From Janthinobacterium lividum (GTDB lineage: Bacteria; Pseudomonadota; Gammaproteobacteria; Burkholderiales; Burkholderiaceae_D), in the NCBI RefSeq assembly GCF_023509035.1, contig NZ_CP075583.1:3286001-3350000 (forward strand): 64,000 nucleotides of DNA, given 5' to 3'. Shown here piece by piece: positions 36,271 through 45,848 of this stretch. The translations under genes and the position numbers were made by a program. Below the pieces are notes generated by a model that did no database searches, had not been told where the DNA came from, and saw nothing but the letters and a program-made list of their open reading frames with translations. Numbering within the stretch: the stretch's first letter is position 1; every line of letters starts with the position of its first letter.

Positions 36271-36436
36271 TCAGGAAGAACGCCTCGATGCCTGGTACGA
36301 CGGCTCGGCCATCTGCCTGATCGCTGTGGGTGCGCGGGGCGATCCGCTGGATCTGGCCGACGACGAAGTGCGCGCGCTGATCGCGAAACTGCAGCACTGC
36401 CTGGCCGAGTCCGAAGCTGCTACGACAGACGACTGA
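36263..36436 (+). CDS. Small hypothetical protein
   Basis: 57 residues, acidic, without signal peptide or recognised domain. The start at 36263 overlaps the DUF2750 stop by eight bases; an in-frame ATG at 36248 would add five residues. The overlap argues for translation from the same mRNA as the three genes before it. It converges on the GNAT gene four bases later. Confidence 0.5.
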   Translation: MNNQEERLDAWYDGSAICLIAVGARGDPLDLADDEVRALIAKLQHCLAESEAATTDD

Positions 36437-36440
36437 CGGC

Positions 36441-36920
36441 TCAGGCGGCCGCCAGCGCCTTTTCCATCGCCACGCTGGCCAGGCTGAGGCCGCTCGGATG
36501 CGCATACGCTTCCTCGCGCAAGGAGACAAAGCCGGCGGCCCGGTAAAACGGCACGGCGTTCAGCGATGCGGATAATTGCAAGCGCGCCATGCCGCGCTCG
36601 CGCGCCAGTTCCTCCAGCGCCGCCAGCAGGCGCTTGCCTATGCCCAGACCCGCGCGCGCGGGATCGACAAACACGGCATCGACTTCGTGTTTATTCGCAT
36701 CCAGCATGGCGTAGCCGACAATGGCCTCATCCTGCATCGCCACGATGCCGCCACCCGCGGCCAACATGGTGGCATACGCAGGCGGCACGGGCGACGCCGT
36801 CCACACGGCAATTTGCTCCGGCGCATAATGCGTGGCGCAGCCGACGCGCACGGCCACGGTGCGCAAGGCCCACAGGGCGTCGATGTCAAAGGGCAGGGCG
36901 GGGCGCAGGGTGACGGTCAT
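36441..36920 (-). CDS. GNAT family N-acetyltransferase
   Basis: 159 residues. The acetyl-CoA-binding motif appears as VDPARAGLGIGKRLL, with the following LARERGMARLQLSASLNAVPFYRAAGFV helix-strand-helix that is characteristic of GNATs. The ATG is at 36920. The substrate is unknown. It marks the end of ordinary housekeeping sequence before the AT-rich T6SS immunity gene. Confidence 0.88.
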   Translation of the reverse strand: MTVTLRPALPFDIDALWALRTVAVRVGCATHYAPEQIAVWTASPVPPAYATMLAAGGGIVAMQDEAIVGYAMLDANKHEVDAVFVDPARAGLGIGKRLLAALEELARERGMARLQLSASLNAVPFYRAAGFVSLREEAYAHPSGLSLASVAMEKALAAA

Positions 36921-37003
36921 GGAAGCTTTCCGGGCAAAAGGAGCATGCTAGCGCAAAGGCTTGCATCACGCCAGCAAGAGCGCCTGCCGTGTTTGTCCAC
37001 TCA

Positions 37004-38131
37004 TCACTGCGCTGGCTTGTCCGGATCGAAGTAGTACGAACCGGGCGGCGCACCCGGCACTTTCACACGGAACTTCAGGCCGGACAGCAGCTTGTCCCAT
37101 AGGGCGATCGCCTCCTCGTCGGTCAGCGACGATGCTTCGGCGGCGCCGACCATGTTGTGGGCGACTTTGGTGTACATATGTACCTCCAGCACAGATGGAT
37201 TCGCGACATCGCGCGGTTTGCCGACCAGGGCCCATTCAAAATCGTGCACGCCATCTGTTCGTCGTATCAGCGATTCTTCTCCCTGCCAGTGCTGGACGTT
37301 GCGTTTGCCCTCGCGTAGCAGGGTTCTCTTGGGATAGCGATTGCCTTGCCGGTCCTTTGCTTGCTGAATTCGGTGAATTAAGGAGAGGTCACCTCTCACT
37401 TTCCTTTCGAACTCAGCAGGTGAGTAATCACCATAAGCGTTCTTATTCGAGCTGACGGAGAATGTTGCATCTGGGAAGCTGGGGAGATACAGTCCTGTAT
37501 TGACTATTTCTTGTTCATTATAACTATTGTCAAACATGAATCCATAAGGGATACAGTTGCCGGGTTCGGACGGTATGTCATCTTCTTTGCGTAGGTGTAA
37601 ATTTTTTGCGCGAACTACTTGTTTTTGTTCAGCACTTTGCTTGGTCTGGCCTTCTGGGGTAGAATCTCCTATCGTAAATGTGATGTTTCCTTTTGTGATA
37701 TATGTGTTGAAATATATGTCGCCTTCCTTTTTTGTGTACTCATTTTCAAAATACTGAATCTGCCAACTGTCTTCAATTGGGCCTGCACCGTTGTAGATAA
37801 TTTCCGAGGTTGGATTATTGAACTTTATTTGTTCAATATCTTCTAAAACCTGTATGTCCCTCCCTGCCAATCCATCGGTTCTTATTCCAATCGTCGATGG
37901 AAGGGATGCCCCGCCAGAAATTAATTCAGCCTCTTGCGGTATGCGCAGGGAATAACGTCCAAAACATGCCAATTTCGTTTGCAGAAAGAGCATTTCAAGA
38001 CGTTTAGTAAGAGCGATATTTTTTGACACGGCATTCTCCTCGATGGCACTTCGCGCTTTGCAGGGTTGAAATAATCCAAGCACTACAATCGTAGTGAAAA
38101 GAAATAATACTTTCTTTTTTTGATTAAGCAT
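37004..38131 (-). CDS. Tli4-family type VI immunity protein
   Basis: About 375 residues with an N-terminal signal peptide (KKKVLFLFTTIVVLGLF, cleavage near CKA), so exported to the periplasm. The CFGRYSLRIP and IGIRTDG segments and the C-terminal domain around LLSGLKFRVKVPG match the Tli4 family, which neutralises Tle-type phospholipases. It follows the effector gene directly. The start is uncertain: ATG at 38143 overlaps the effector stop, while 38131 has a GGA motif. Its 5' half is strikingly AT-rich compared with neighbouring genes. Confidence 0.82.
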   Translation of the reverse strand: MLNQKKKVLFLFTTIVVLGLFQPCKARSAIEENAVSKNIALTKRLEMLFLQTKLACFGRYSLRIPQEAELISGGASLPSTIGIRTDGLAGRDIQVLEDIEQIKFNNPTSEIIYNGAGPIEDSWQIQYFENEYTKKEGDIYFNTYITKGNITFTIGDSTPEGQTKQSAEQKQVVRAKNLHLRKEDDIPSEPGNCIPYGFMFDNSYNEQEIVNTGLYLPSFPDATFSVSSNKNAYGDYSPAEFERKVRGDLSLIHRIQQAKDRQGNRYPKRTLLREGKRNVQHWQGEESLIRRTDGVHDFEWALVGKPRDVANPSVLEVHMYTKVAHNMVGAAEASSLTDEEAIALWDKLLSGLKFRVKVPGAPPGSYYFDPDKPAQ

Positions 38132-38133
38132 GA

Positions 38134-39993
38134 TCAAGTCCATTTTGCGGTTTTTGCGATTTGTATAATGGAATACAGCATTGAAGCAAGTACATTGGGA
38201 TTTGAATAGCTATCTTGGTGCCCGTAATCAGTTCCATCTTTCACCCCATGAATAAATAATCTTTCCTTTTTAAAGCACTTTTCTAAATTTTTCGAGGGGA
38301 CTGTGTCATCGCCAGCGGCACTGGCTGGCATTAGCCTTAATCGTAATTTTCTAGGGCCAGCTTGAACAACAAGCTCATTTTTAGCGTTGTCTTCAAGTAG
38401 CGTCCATTTTTCAGAAGGAGGTAAATTTTGGTTTACCTTAGGGGCTGATAGTCCATTGTTGAGTCCTTCGGTTACTTTAAATACGACATTTCCATAACTT
38501 AACCTCTTTGGCGAGGCGCAGTAGCTTGCAAAGGTGGTGGTGTGAAAGCTTTCTTTTATTGAGTTCAAGAATTTGAATGCATTCTTAAGCTTATACTTGA
38601 CGTTATCAAGGCCACCTCCACTTTTTTTATCGATATTTGCCGGATTTATCCATTCCGGATTTATCAACCGCCACCACGCATTAGGTGACTGCAAATAAAT
38701 AGCATCCAATGCTGTAGCACCCTCGCGCGGCCAGCTCCACAGTTCTTTGTCCTGCTGATCTACCACCCTGAGCCATTTTTCACCGTAGACGACGCCAGGC
38801 ATCATCTCCAGCGGTGCCGGGGCATTCGCCAGAATGGCGGTCGCATGGATACCATTGATGCCAAGTACCTCTGCTTCGTATTCACCCGCAGTAGTGTCTT
38901 TTTCCTGAAAACCGAAGCGCATGCGTTTATATGCTCCGGCGGCGCCAATGGCTGGCATAACACTGTGATAAATGCCAAGTATTGTCAGGTTATTGTCGTT
39001 GACTATTTTTCCATAGTCAGGGTGTATCAAGGCGCGAGCCAGCAGACCACCCATGCTGTGCGTGACCAGAATGATTTCATGACACTTGAAGCCCCGTTCA
39101 CGATAACCTTTGACCAGGCCTCTTAGGCGTTTGGTAATGGTCGCGGCAGTGACGCCATTGCTCTGCACAAAGTTGTAGCCCATCGCGTGAACTGGATACC
39201 AGCATGTCGCGATTTTTTTCAAGTCTTCTTCAGTTACGGGATTGCCTGATACGCCACCAAATGTTGACGGGTCTTTCATCACCGACGCACTCAAGCCACT
39301 TGTCCCGCGCCAAACTGGATGCAGCTTCCCGCCTAACACCATATTGTTCATGTGCTTTTCAGTGTGTTGCAGCATGGAGCCATAAGCTCCATCAAACAAC
39401 ACTTCACTCCAGCCGCGCCATCGCGCCACCTGCGCTGGAGTTGCGAACGCTTGCGGTTTCCCTTGTACAGGACGACTGCCGGGGTTGATTCTGTTCGAGC
39501 CCATCAGGGGAGGAATGGGCGTCAGACTGTCAGGAACATTCTGATGTCGCATATCGGAAGCCATTGTTTCTGGTCCCTCCGCGTCAAACCGCTCATTGTT
39601 TTCTGTATAATGGTAGTATTCGACTTCTGTTTCGTTGGGGTCAAACACCAATTGACGTTGTTGAGGCGTAGCCTCTCTGAACCATCCGCCCAAACCAGTT
39701 CCGGCGGCAACATCTGCCATTCCTCCCACCCCCATCAAGTCGTCCGGTCGCCATGCTCGATTGTCCGGGCGCTCCAACTGTTTTTGCCTCACCTTGGACA
39801 TACGTAAGTTGCTGCCCATGACACCTGGCAGAAAAATGATCGGTATCACTTTGCCGGGTGGCTTGGCGACTTCATGGCGTGCTGTATCGCTGGTTCTGGT
39901 CATCTGCACTGCATACTCAGCCCATCCGCCCACACCCTGTGTAAATTGTCTTGGATGATTACCTCGTTTGTTCAGCTCATCGTTGTCACTCAT
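38134..39993 (-). CDS. Type VI secretion lipase effector (Tle4-like phospholipase)
   Basis: 619 residues, alpha/beta-hydrolase fold. The oxyanion strand is FLPGVMGSNLR, and the probable triad is Ser in VTHSMGGLLARAL, Asp in GDDTVPSKN and His in YGHQDSY. The family, size and partner gene (Tli4) match the Tle4 phospholipases that degrade membrane lipids of competitors. AGGAGA precedes the ATG at 39993, which overlaps the VgrG stop (ATGA). There is no DUF4123 adaptor gene, so loading probably occurs through the VgrG C-terminus. The 3' third is AT-rich. Confidence 0.85.
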   Translation of the reverse strand: MSDNDELNKRGNHPRQFTQGVGGWAEYAVQMTRTSDTARHEVAKPPGKVIPIIFLPGVMGSNLRMSKVRQKQLERPDNRAWRPDDLMGVGGMADVAAGTGLGGWFREATPQQRQLVFDPNETEVEYYHYTENNERFDAEGPETMASDMRHQNVPDSLTPIPPLMGSNRINPGSRPVQGKPQAFATPAQVARWRGWSEVLFDGAYGSMLQHTEKHMNNMVLGGKLHPVWRGTSGLSASVMKDPSTFGGVSGNPVTEEDLKKIATCWYPVHAMGYNFVQSNGVTAATITKRLRGLVKGYRERGFKCHEIILVTHSMGGLLARALIHPDYGKIVNDNNLTILGIYHSVMPAIGAAGAYKRMRFGFQEKDTTAGEYEAEVLGINGIHATAILANAPAPLEMMPGVVYGEKWLRVVDQQDKELWSWPREGATALDAIYLQSPNAWWRLINPEWINPANIDKKSGGGLDNVKYKLKNAFKFLNSIKESFHTTTFASYCASPKRLSYGNVVFKVTEGLNNGLSAPKVNQNLPPSEKWTLLEDNAKNELVVQAGPRKLRLRLMPASAAGDDTVPSKNLEKCFKKERLFIHGVKDGTDYGHQDSYSNPNVLASMLYSIIQIAKTAKWT

Positions 39994-42583
39994 GACAGTT
40001 CTCCTTTGTATCGAATCACATAGCTGTCCATGCCGGTGGATTTTTGTAGGCTCGTCGAGCCGTCGTCACCGCTCTTGCCTGCCACGTTGCCGTCCTCTCG
40101 CAGTATTTCAAAATCGATGCCGACAGCGGGCGCGTCGTCCGCTTCCATCAACAACACTTCCTGATCAAAACTGCTGTGTGGCCGTTCATTGAACTCCTGC
40201 GACACGCTCTTCGGTGCCAAGGTTTCCAGGTTGCCGTTGAAGAGCACAGGGGACGAGGTAAAAAACTGCACCTTGTCGCTGATTTCCAGCATATGGTTGG
40301 CGCCGTGCAGGCGGACGCCTTTCTTGCCCTTGATGTTGACCCAGTCCGCTTCGCTGATCAGCGACAGCACTTTCTGGGCGAGGATTTCCACCTCGTCGCT
40401 TTGGGCCTGGATGGACACCTTGCCGCTGGCGGCGATCAGTTTCATACCGGCCTTGTGCACGAACAGGCTGAAGGTCTTGGCGATGCTGGCAAACATGCTG
40501 TCGCCGCTGGCGAGTGAAATATGCTTGCTGCTGGTGAGCGCCACATGCTCGCTGGCGGCCAGGTGGATGGACTGGGCTGTGCTCAGCTCGATGCCGGCCG
40601 GACTGGCCAGCAGCAGATGCGGTTCGGACAGCTCCGGGAAATCGCCGGCGGCGCCTTTGATAGCGGCGTTTTGCCGCTGGATGGACTCGGCGACGGCACC
40701 TTGTTGCGCTGCGCTGTCTTGCGCGCCCGCGTCAACGGCCATGCCGGCCAAGCCTTGCTGCAGTTGACGTGCTTGCGCCAGGCGTGCCTTCGTTTCGTCG
40801 AGCTGTTTGACTGATCCAGTTCCTGTTGTTGTTTCTGTGGTGATCAACATGCCCCTGGCGGCGCGTAGGGCGCCCCAGGCGTTGCTGCTCAATTCAAAGC
40901 CCACACCGCGCGCTTCCTTGCGGCCGGCATTGTCGTCGATGCGGGTGATGTTGCCCAATGAAAGACGGCTATCCTGGTGCTCGCTGCGCAGCTGTGCCTG
41001 GCTCGCACCCTTGGTATCGTCGAGCACAAGATGGTTGGCGCTGCGAGCGCCCAGTTCGCGGCTGCGCAAGCCGGACAGGGCGCGCTGCTGCGGCAGTTGC
41101 CAAGGGGGAGGTTCGCACTGTTGTAGACCACACCAATGACGATGGGGTGGTCGATATTGCCGTCCTGGAATTGCACGACGACTTCCTGCCCCACGCGCGG
41201 CAAGGCGATTTGTCCCATTTGCGGTCCCGCCATTGGCATCATGACCCGTATCCATGGCGAGCTGCGCTCATCGAATTCCCCCAGGCGGTCCCAGTGAAAT
41301 TGCAGGCGGATGCGTCCCAGTGCATCGGTATGGATTTCCTCCCCGGCCGGCCCGACCACCAGCGCTGTCTGCACACCGGCAACCACGCACGGTGTGCTGT
41401 TGTAGTCACGGCCTGGCCGCCAACGGATGTCCCGGCGCACGCATACCATATTGTTGACATAGTGCGAGGGAGCGCTGGGACCTGCTTGATAATTGTTGCT
41501 GGCGGTATGCTCGACTGACAGGATCAGGTACTCGCGTTCGGCAATGCTGTCGGGACGCTCCTGGCCGGGCTGGTAGCGTTTTTCCTCGCCGCTGAAATGT
41601 CCATCGAGCCGGAAGCAAAGGCCAGGCTGTGCGGCACGATGATTGCCGGCCGCCTCGAAATACTGGCGCAGATGGTCGCTTTCCTCCATGCGCCGCTGTG
41701 CCAGAGCTTCTCCATCATCGACATTCTTATAGCCATAAGCGCCCGTGTTTTCATAGAGTTCGTGGGCAAATACATCGCCTTGGCGATTCAGGGAGTAGCC
41801 ACTGGCGAGGCGTGGCTGGGGATTTTTATAGTCGAAACTGGCCAAGGTCAGCTGCCCGGAGCCGATCCGGCGCACGGCTTGCCACTGTTGCAGGCCATCG
41901 TCTTCCATGGAACCCGATTCGGAGTGAAAATGCATGGCGCCGTCGCCGGATAGCGTGGCGATCATGTCAGCCAGGGCGCTGTTGTCTGCAAGCCAAAGCG
42001 TATGGCCATCGGCGCGGTGCTCGTACCAGTAATGCCAGCCCAGCGCCTCCCAGCGCCGGTGCAGGTGGTTGTAGTCGGTTTCGTTGTGCTGGTTGGCGCA
42101 AGTGATCTGCGGATCTTCGCCATGGATGCTGGTTTTCCAGTCGCGCTGCTCGTAGTGCGCAAACGTTGTTTCGGTCAGCTGCATCACGCTTTGGCCATGA
42201 AAGGACACATTGTCCTGACGCAGCCGGGCGAAGGCCAGCCATGGTTGCAGCACCATGCGGTACCAGGCAAAGCCGCCATCGGCGCGCAGCAGGCAAAACT
42301 CGCCCACATAGCCGTTAAAGTGGCGCAGCGTGCCATCGTCGCGCACCATTGAAATGGTCACCATGCGGCCCATCATGGCCTTGAGCGCAATATGCGCGTC
42401 ATCGGACAGCAGTTCGGCCTCGAAACGGAAGTCGCGCGACACTTCTTCCCTGGCGGTCAGCGAATTGACCAGCAGGATGGCGCCGGCCGGTCCATCTTCG
42501 TGGGGGAACTCGATCTTCAGCAGGCGCCGTTCTTGCGCGGCGAGGTCGAAGGCTGAAAGTGCCGCCTGGATGCTTGCATGCAT
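39990..42583 (-). pseudogene. vgrG: Type VI spike protein VgrG (TssI) with DUF2345 and a C-terminal extension, frameshifted
   Basis: The first frame covers the gp27-like base to the OB-fold region PRVGQEVVVQFQDGNIDHP. At a C5 run in the coding strand (41104-41108) the frame changes; adding one C continues as PPWQLPQQRALSGLRSRELG. The repaired length is about 864 residues. After the DUF2345 helix (EVEILAQKVLSLISEADWVN) a tail of about 80 residues contains a glycine-rich GNVAGKSGDDGSTSLQ pattern, like the transthyretin-type domain that docks Tle effectors. It forms the spike tip and is coupled to the effector gene. Confidence 0.9.
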
Positions 42584-42595
42584 GGCCTGCCTCCG

Positions 42596-42850
42596 TTATA
42601 GGGATGTGATCAGGTGGGCGCCACAGGCGGTGGCATCGCCGTCATAGGCATACGGCTTGCCCATGTGTTTTCCGCCGGCGCCATCCGGCGTAATCGGAAA
42701 GTTGCCCTTGCACTTGGGGCAGAAAGTTGTGTCATCGGCCAGCACCGCCGTCTTCCCCATCACGGTGCTGCCGGACGATGCACTGGTGACCTTGCCGCCG
42801 TGATCGGTTGCGTCGCCGAGCCGGATGACGCCGCGTCCCGCATGTTTCAT
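42596..42850 (-). CDS. PAAR domain protein, VgrG tip
   Basis: 84 residues. The sequence GDATDHGGKVTSASSGSTVMGK and the later HMGKPYAYDGDATACGAHL show the PAAR repeat pattern. FCPKCKGNF adds a cysteine pair that may bind zinc together with His residues. PAAR proteins sharpen the VgrG spike. I chose the ATG at 42850 because GAGG lies six bases upstream; a longer frame from 42883 has none. The gene lies 12 bases before vgrG in the same operon. Confidence 0.88.
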   Translation of the reverse strand: MKHAGRGVIRLGDATDHGGKVTSASSGSTVMGKTAVLADDTTFCPKCKGNFPITPDGAGGKHMGKPYAYDGDATACGAHLITSL

Positions 42851-42879
42851 GCTTGCCTCGCTTTCCAGGTTTGGACTGT

Positions 42880-43904
42880 TCAAGTCAGCTGCAGCAAGTA
42901 GCGCACTTCGGCGCCGCGTACCTTGCCTTGTTCTGTTTGCAAGAATGTCGTCCAGCCCAGGCGCCGTCTTTCTGTCGGGTTGGCGCTCAGGAGCAGGGGG
43001 TAATGCATGGCGGACTCAATATCAGTCGTACTTCATATTGCAGGTCTGGTACACCAAACAGCGTCAGCATCTTTGCCAGTGCTGCCGCACCTGCACTGCG
43101 CGGCAGGAAGCGTTGCAGGCCAGCGGGATCCAGCGGGCCAATATGCAGGCACACGCGCATGTCCTGGCGCCAGAGCCGCAGGCCAAGAGTTGCGCCGCGC
43201 GCCAGGGTAAAGTTGACACTGCCCAGCAGGCTGCGCCGGTTCTTTTCCAGATAGTCCCAGCCACCGACGAATTGTTGCAGGGCGATTGGCACGCCGCAGT
43301 ACTCGGCCAGAACGGGGCCAATCGCTTGCGCGGAGACGGGGCGGCAGCGCAGCAGACCTGCGTACCAGGCTGCGACGTCCTGCGTCACGGCATCAGGTTC
43401 GCCAGTCGACGGCAGGGCAGTGCGCTGCACGCCAGCCAGTGCCGTCAGCAAAGGCAATTGTGCATCCCTTGCCTGGGTCTGGAGCGTGGATTCCAGTCGA
43501 TACTTTTCCCATGCCTGGCAGTACAGTGCAACCATGCGGTGCGAAAAGATATCGAGGAAGGCCGAGATGCCAGCGTCTTTGCTCGACAAGCGGTAAGCGG
43601 CGATGCGTTCCGAGTGGTGCAAGGGCAAGGTGCCGCCGACGCCCAGAAAACGCATGAACGTCGGAGTCAGGCTCAGTTGTTCATTGTCATCGAGCGAGAG
43701 CTGCTCAATTTCACTGGCCGGAAAACTCAACGACAAGCTGTTCTTGAAGCGCAACACCTGGCCGAAGGCTTGCGCATGGGACACATTCTGGCGACGTAGC
43801 CAGCACAGCAGAATACGCACCGCCTGCACGAACTGGTAGCGTTGGGGCTCGGCCAGCAAGTGTCGCATTACACCAGATTCTGCAGTCCGCTTCTTGGTTT
43901 GCAT
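42880..43904 (-). pseudogene. tssG: Type VI baseplate subunit TssG, interrupted by a one-base deletion
   Basis: The first frame begins MQTKKRTAESGVMRHLL, the normal TssG opening, and has the QFVQAVRILLCWLRRQ and LPLHHSER motifs. It stops early at 42987. At a C5 run on the coding strand (42996-43000) adding one C lets it continue as LLLSANPTERRRLGWTTFL to a stop at 42880, the expected TssG ending. TssG forms the baseplate wedge with TssF. The start overlaps the TssF stop by 37 bases. Confidence 0.88.
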
Positions 43905-45673
43905 CGGATCAGCTCCTCTCCGCTTTGCAGTGACAGCACCACCAGTTCGATGAAACTGTTGATTTGCACATACAGCCCAAGGAAGTGATCGATAACTTGT
44001 ACAAACAGGTGCATGCCGCTACCGACAAACGCTTCTTCGTCAAGCGTGATGCGCACCTCCACGCCATGCGCCAGCGATGTGCCGCGCTTGTGTCGCATCC
44101 ATGTCGTGGTCGGCGAGTGCGCCAGCGCGACGATGCCGCCGATCTGGCGTTGCGAGCTTGCCGATTGGGACAGGTCATACAACGTCAGCATTTCGCGCAG
44201 CGCCGGCAGACCCTCCTGGACCAGCGCGTGATGATTCAGCGCCAGGTGCGAAATCAGGCGCCAATGCAGGCCCGCACCCGGCGAAAAGCAGCGTGGCTGG
44301 CTGGGGCGCCGCAGCATTTGCAGTGCAGGTCCGCCGCCGCACGGTTGCAAGTCTCCTTGCGGCTGGCCGTATTTGAGCGACAGCGGGAGGTCGCGGTTAC
44401 TGCATGTCAGCGACAACGACAGGCTGGCCTTTTCATGGATCAATGGATTGAAGTCGCTATCGACCAGCGTGATTTTCTTTTCGTGACCAGGACTTTTGAT
44501 GGCCAAAGCCATGTCGTGACGTACGACCCAGTAATGGCCTTGTTGCGCCGCACCCTCTCCATGGCGCAGGCTGTATAGCGGGCGAAATTCGGTCAGCGTG
44601 CATTCCCCTCCTCGTTGGCGCAACAGGCGCACCGCATCGACAGTGACGACTTCGTAACCATGGGCATGGGTAGCATGGGCCAGCACGGAATAGTCGGTTC
44701 TCTGCCGGGTGATGGCGATCGGCACGCCTTCCTGGCGGAAAAGATTGATCGCCGGACTGCAGCCTAGCTTTAAGTTTTCGCTGGAGATACTGGACAACAT
44801 GCGCGCCGCAGCGGAATCGGGTCGCAAACCGGCCATGCACAGATGCAGGGTAAAGCGCTGACAAGCAGGCGGCAGGGCAGCACTCAGCGCCGCGATATCG
44901 ATGTCAAAGAAATTGAATTTTTCCGGATACGCATAATACTCGCTCAGGATGCGGTAAGCCGGCTGTGAACGGGCACCGAAAGGTATCAAGGCATCCTTGT
45001 CGCCGAAGCCGACGGGCTTCACAGGCAAGGCGGGCAAGGCCATCCATTGCACCGCGTCGATAGACACAAAAGCGCAGACTGTATGCATGAACAAGGCATC
45101 GCGCAATGCGGCGGAAAACGATGCTTCGGCATCGATGAAAACGCGCAGGGATGCGGGCGCCGCATCGAGATGACGGATGCCGATGTTCAGCGAGGAACTG
45201 GTCGATGCTGGCAGGCGTACGCCGGGCGGCGCCTTGATCATCGCATCGAAAACCGCGCTTTCCAGTACCGATGCTCCTGTCGTCATATCGTAGACCGTCT
45301 TGAAGCGGCAGCGCACGCCGCGCACAGGCGTTGCGTCCATTTCACTGCCGGCCGGGAGGTGCAATACGCCCGCCCCAGCCGCTGGGACGGACTGATGCAC
45401 GATGCTGCACGATGGGAAGGGACGCAGATAATGTGGGAACAGGGCTTCGAACAAGGCTTCGGTAAATTGCGGATAGTCGTCATCGAGCCGTTTTGAGATG
45501 CGTGCCGCCAGCATGGCCACCGATTCGATCAAGTGTTCGACGTGGGGATCTTCGCAAGACTCGCCGGACATGTGCAATTTGCCGGCGATTCTCGGATAGC
45601 GTTCGGCGAACTCACGGCAATGTCGCCGCAGCATCACCAGCTCGCGTTCGAAATACGGCAGCAAGTCCTCCAT
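43868..45673 (-). CDS. tssF: Type VI baseplate subunit TssF
   Basis: 601 residues, intact. The opening DLLPYFERELVMLRRHCREFAERYPRIAGKL, the early DPHVEHLIESVAMLAARI and the C-terminal HLFVQVIDHFLGLYVQINSF are characteristic of TssF (ImpG/VasA). With TssG it builds the wedge of the phage-like baseplate in the cytoplasm. It is the first gene of the minus-strand T6SS operon and diverges from tssK. Confidence 0.95.
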   Translation of the reverse strand: MEDLLPYFERELVMLRRHCREFAERYPRIAGKLHMSGESCEDPHVEHLIESVAMLAARISKRLDDDYPQFTEALFEALFPHYLRPFPSCSIVHQSVPAAGAGVLHLPAGSEMDATPVRGVRCRFKTVYDMTTGASVLESAVFDAMIKAPPGVRLPASTSSSLNIGIRHLDAAPASLRVFIDAEASFSAALRDALFMHTVCAFVSIDAVQWMALPALPVKPVGFGDKDALIPFGARSQPAYRILSEYYAYPEKFNFFDIDIAALSAALPPACQRFTLHLCMAGLRPDSAAARMLSSISSENLKLGCSPAINLFRQEGVPIAITRQRTDYSVLAHATHAHGYEVVTVDAVRLLRQRGGECTLTEFRPLYSLRHGEGAAQQGHYWVVRHDMALAIKSPGHEKKITLVDSDFNPLIHEKASLSLSLTCSNRDLPLSLKYGQPQGDLQPCGGGPALQMLRRPSQPRCFSPGAGLHWRLISHLALNHHALVQEGLPALREMLTLYDLSQSASSQRQIGGIVALAHSPTTTWMRHKRGTSLAHGVEVRITLDEEAFVGSGMHLFVQVIDHFLGLYVQINSFIELVVLSLQSGEELIRCKPRSGLQNLV

Positions 45674-45735
45674 CTCTCTTTTCCTGTGTCTTTGCGGCGG
45701 AATGGTCAGTATCCGAGCGTTTGCTCAAAGATAAA

Positions 45736-45775
45736 TTGCGTTTGCGCAAATAATTGAACAGGGTTGCTGCGCAAC
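45736..45775. promoter_or_regulatory. Inverted repeats in the divergent tssF/tssK promoter region
   Basis: TTGCG-TTT-GCGCAA (45736-45749) and GTTGC-TGC-GCAAC (45763-45775) are two related dyads sharing TTGC/GCAA arms, about 27 bases apart, in the AT-rich gap between the divergent T6SS genes. They are candidate operators for coordinated control. No regulator gene is adjacent. Confidence 0.4.
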
Positions 45776-45848
45776 ATCAAGGACTTCCAAACTGGCAACA
45801 TCAGACTGGCAAGGCAGCATGATTCCAACGGTCAACATGGAGAACGCA

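Noticed and set aside
37004..42850. Prophage remnant, because VgrG and baseplate proteins resemble phage parts
   Set aside because: No capsid, terminase, integrase or lysis genes are present; TssF, TssG, TssK, PAAR and Tli4 identify a T6SS.
40807..43799. Long plus-strand open frames opposite the T6SS operon
   Set aside because: They are antisense shadows, with no ribosome binding sites and overlapping well-supported genes.
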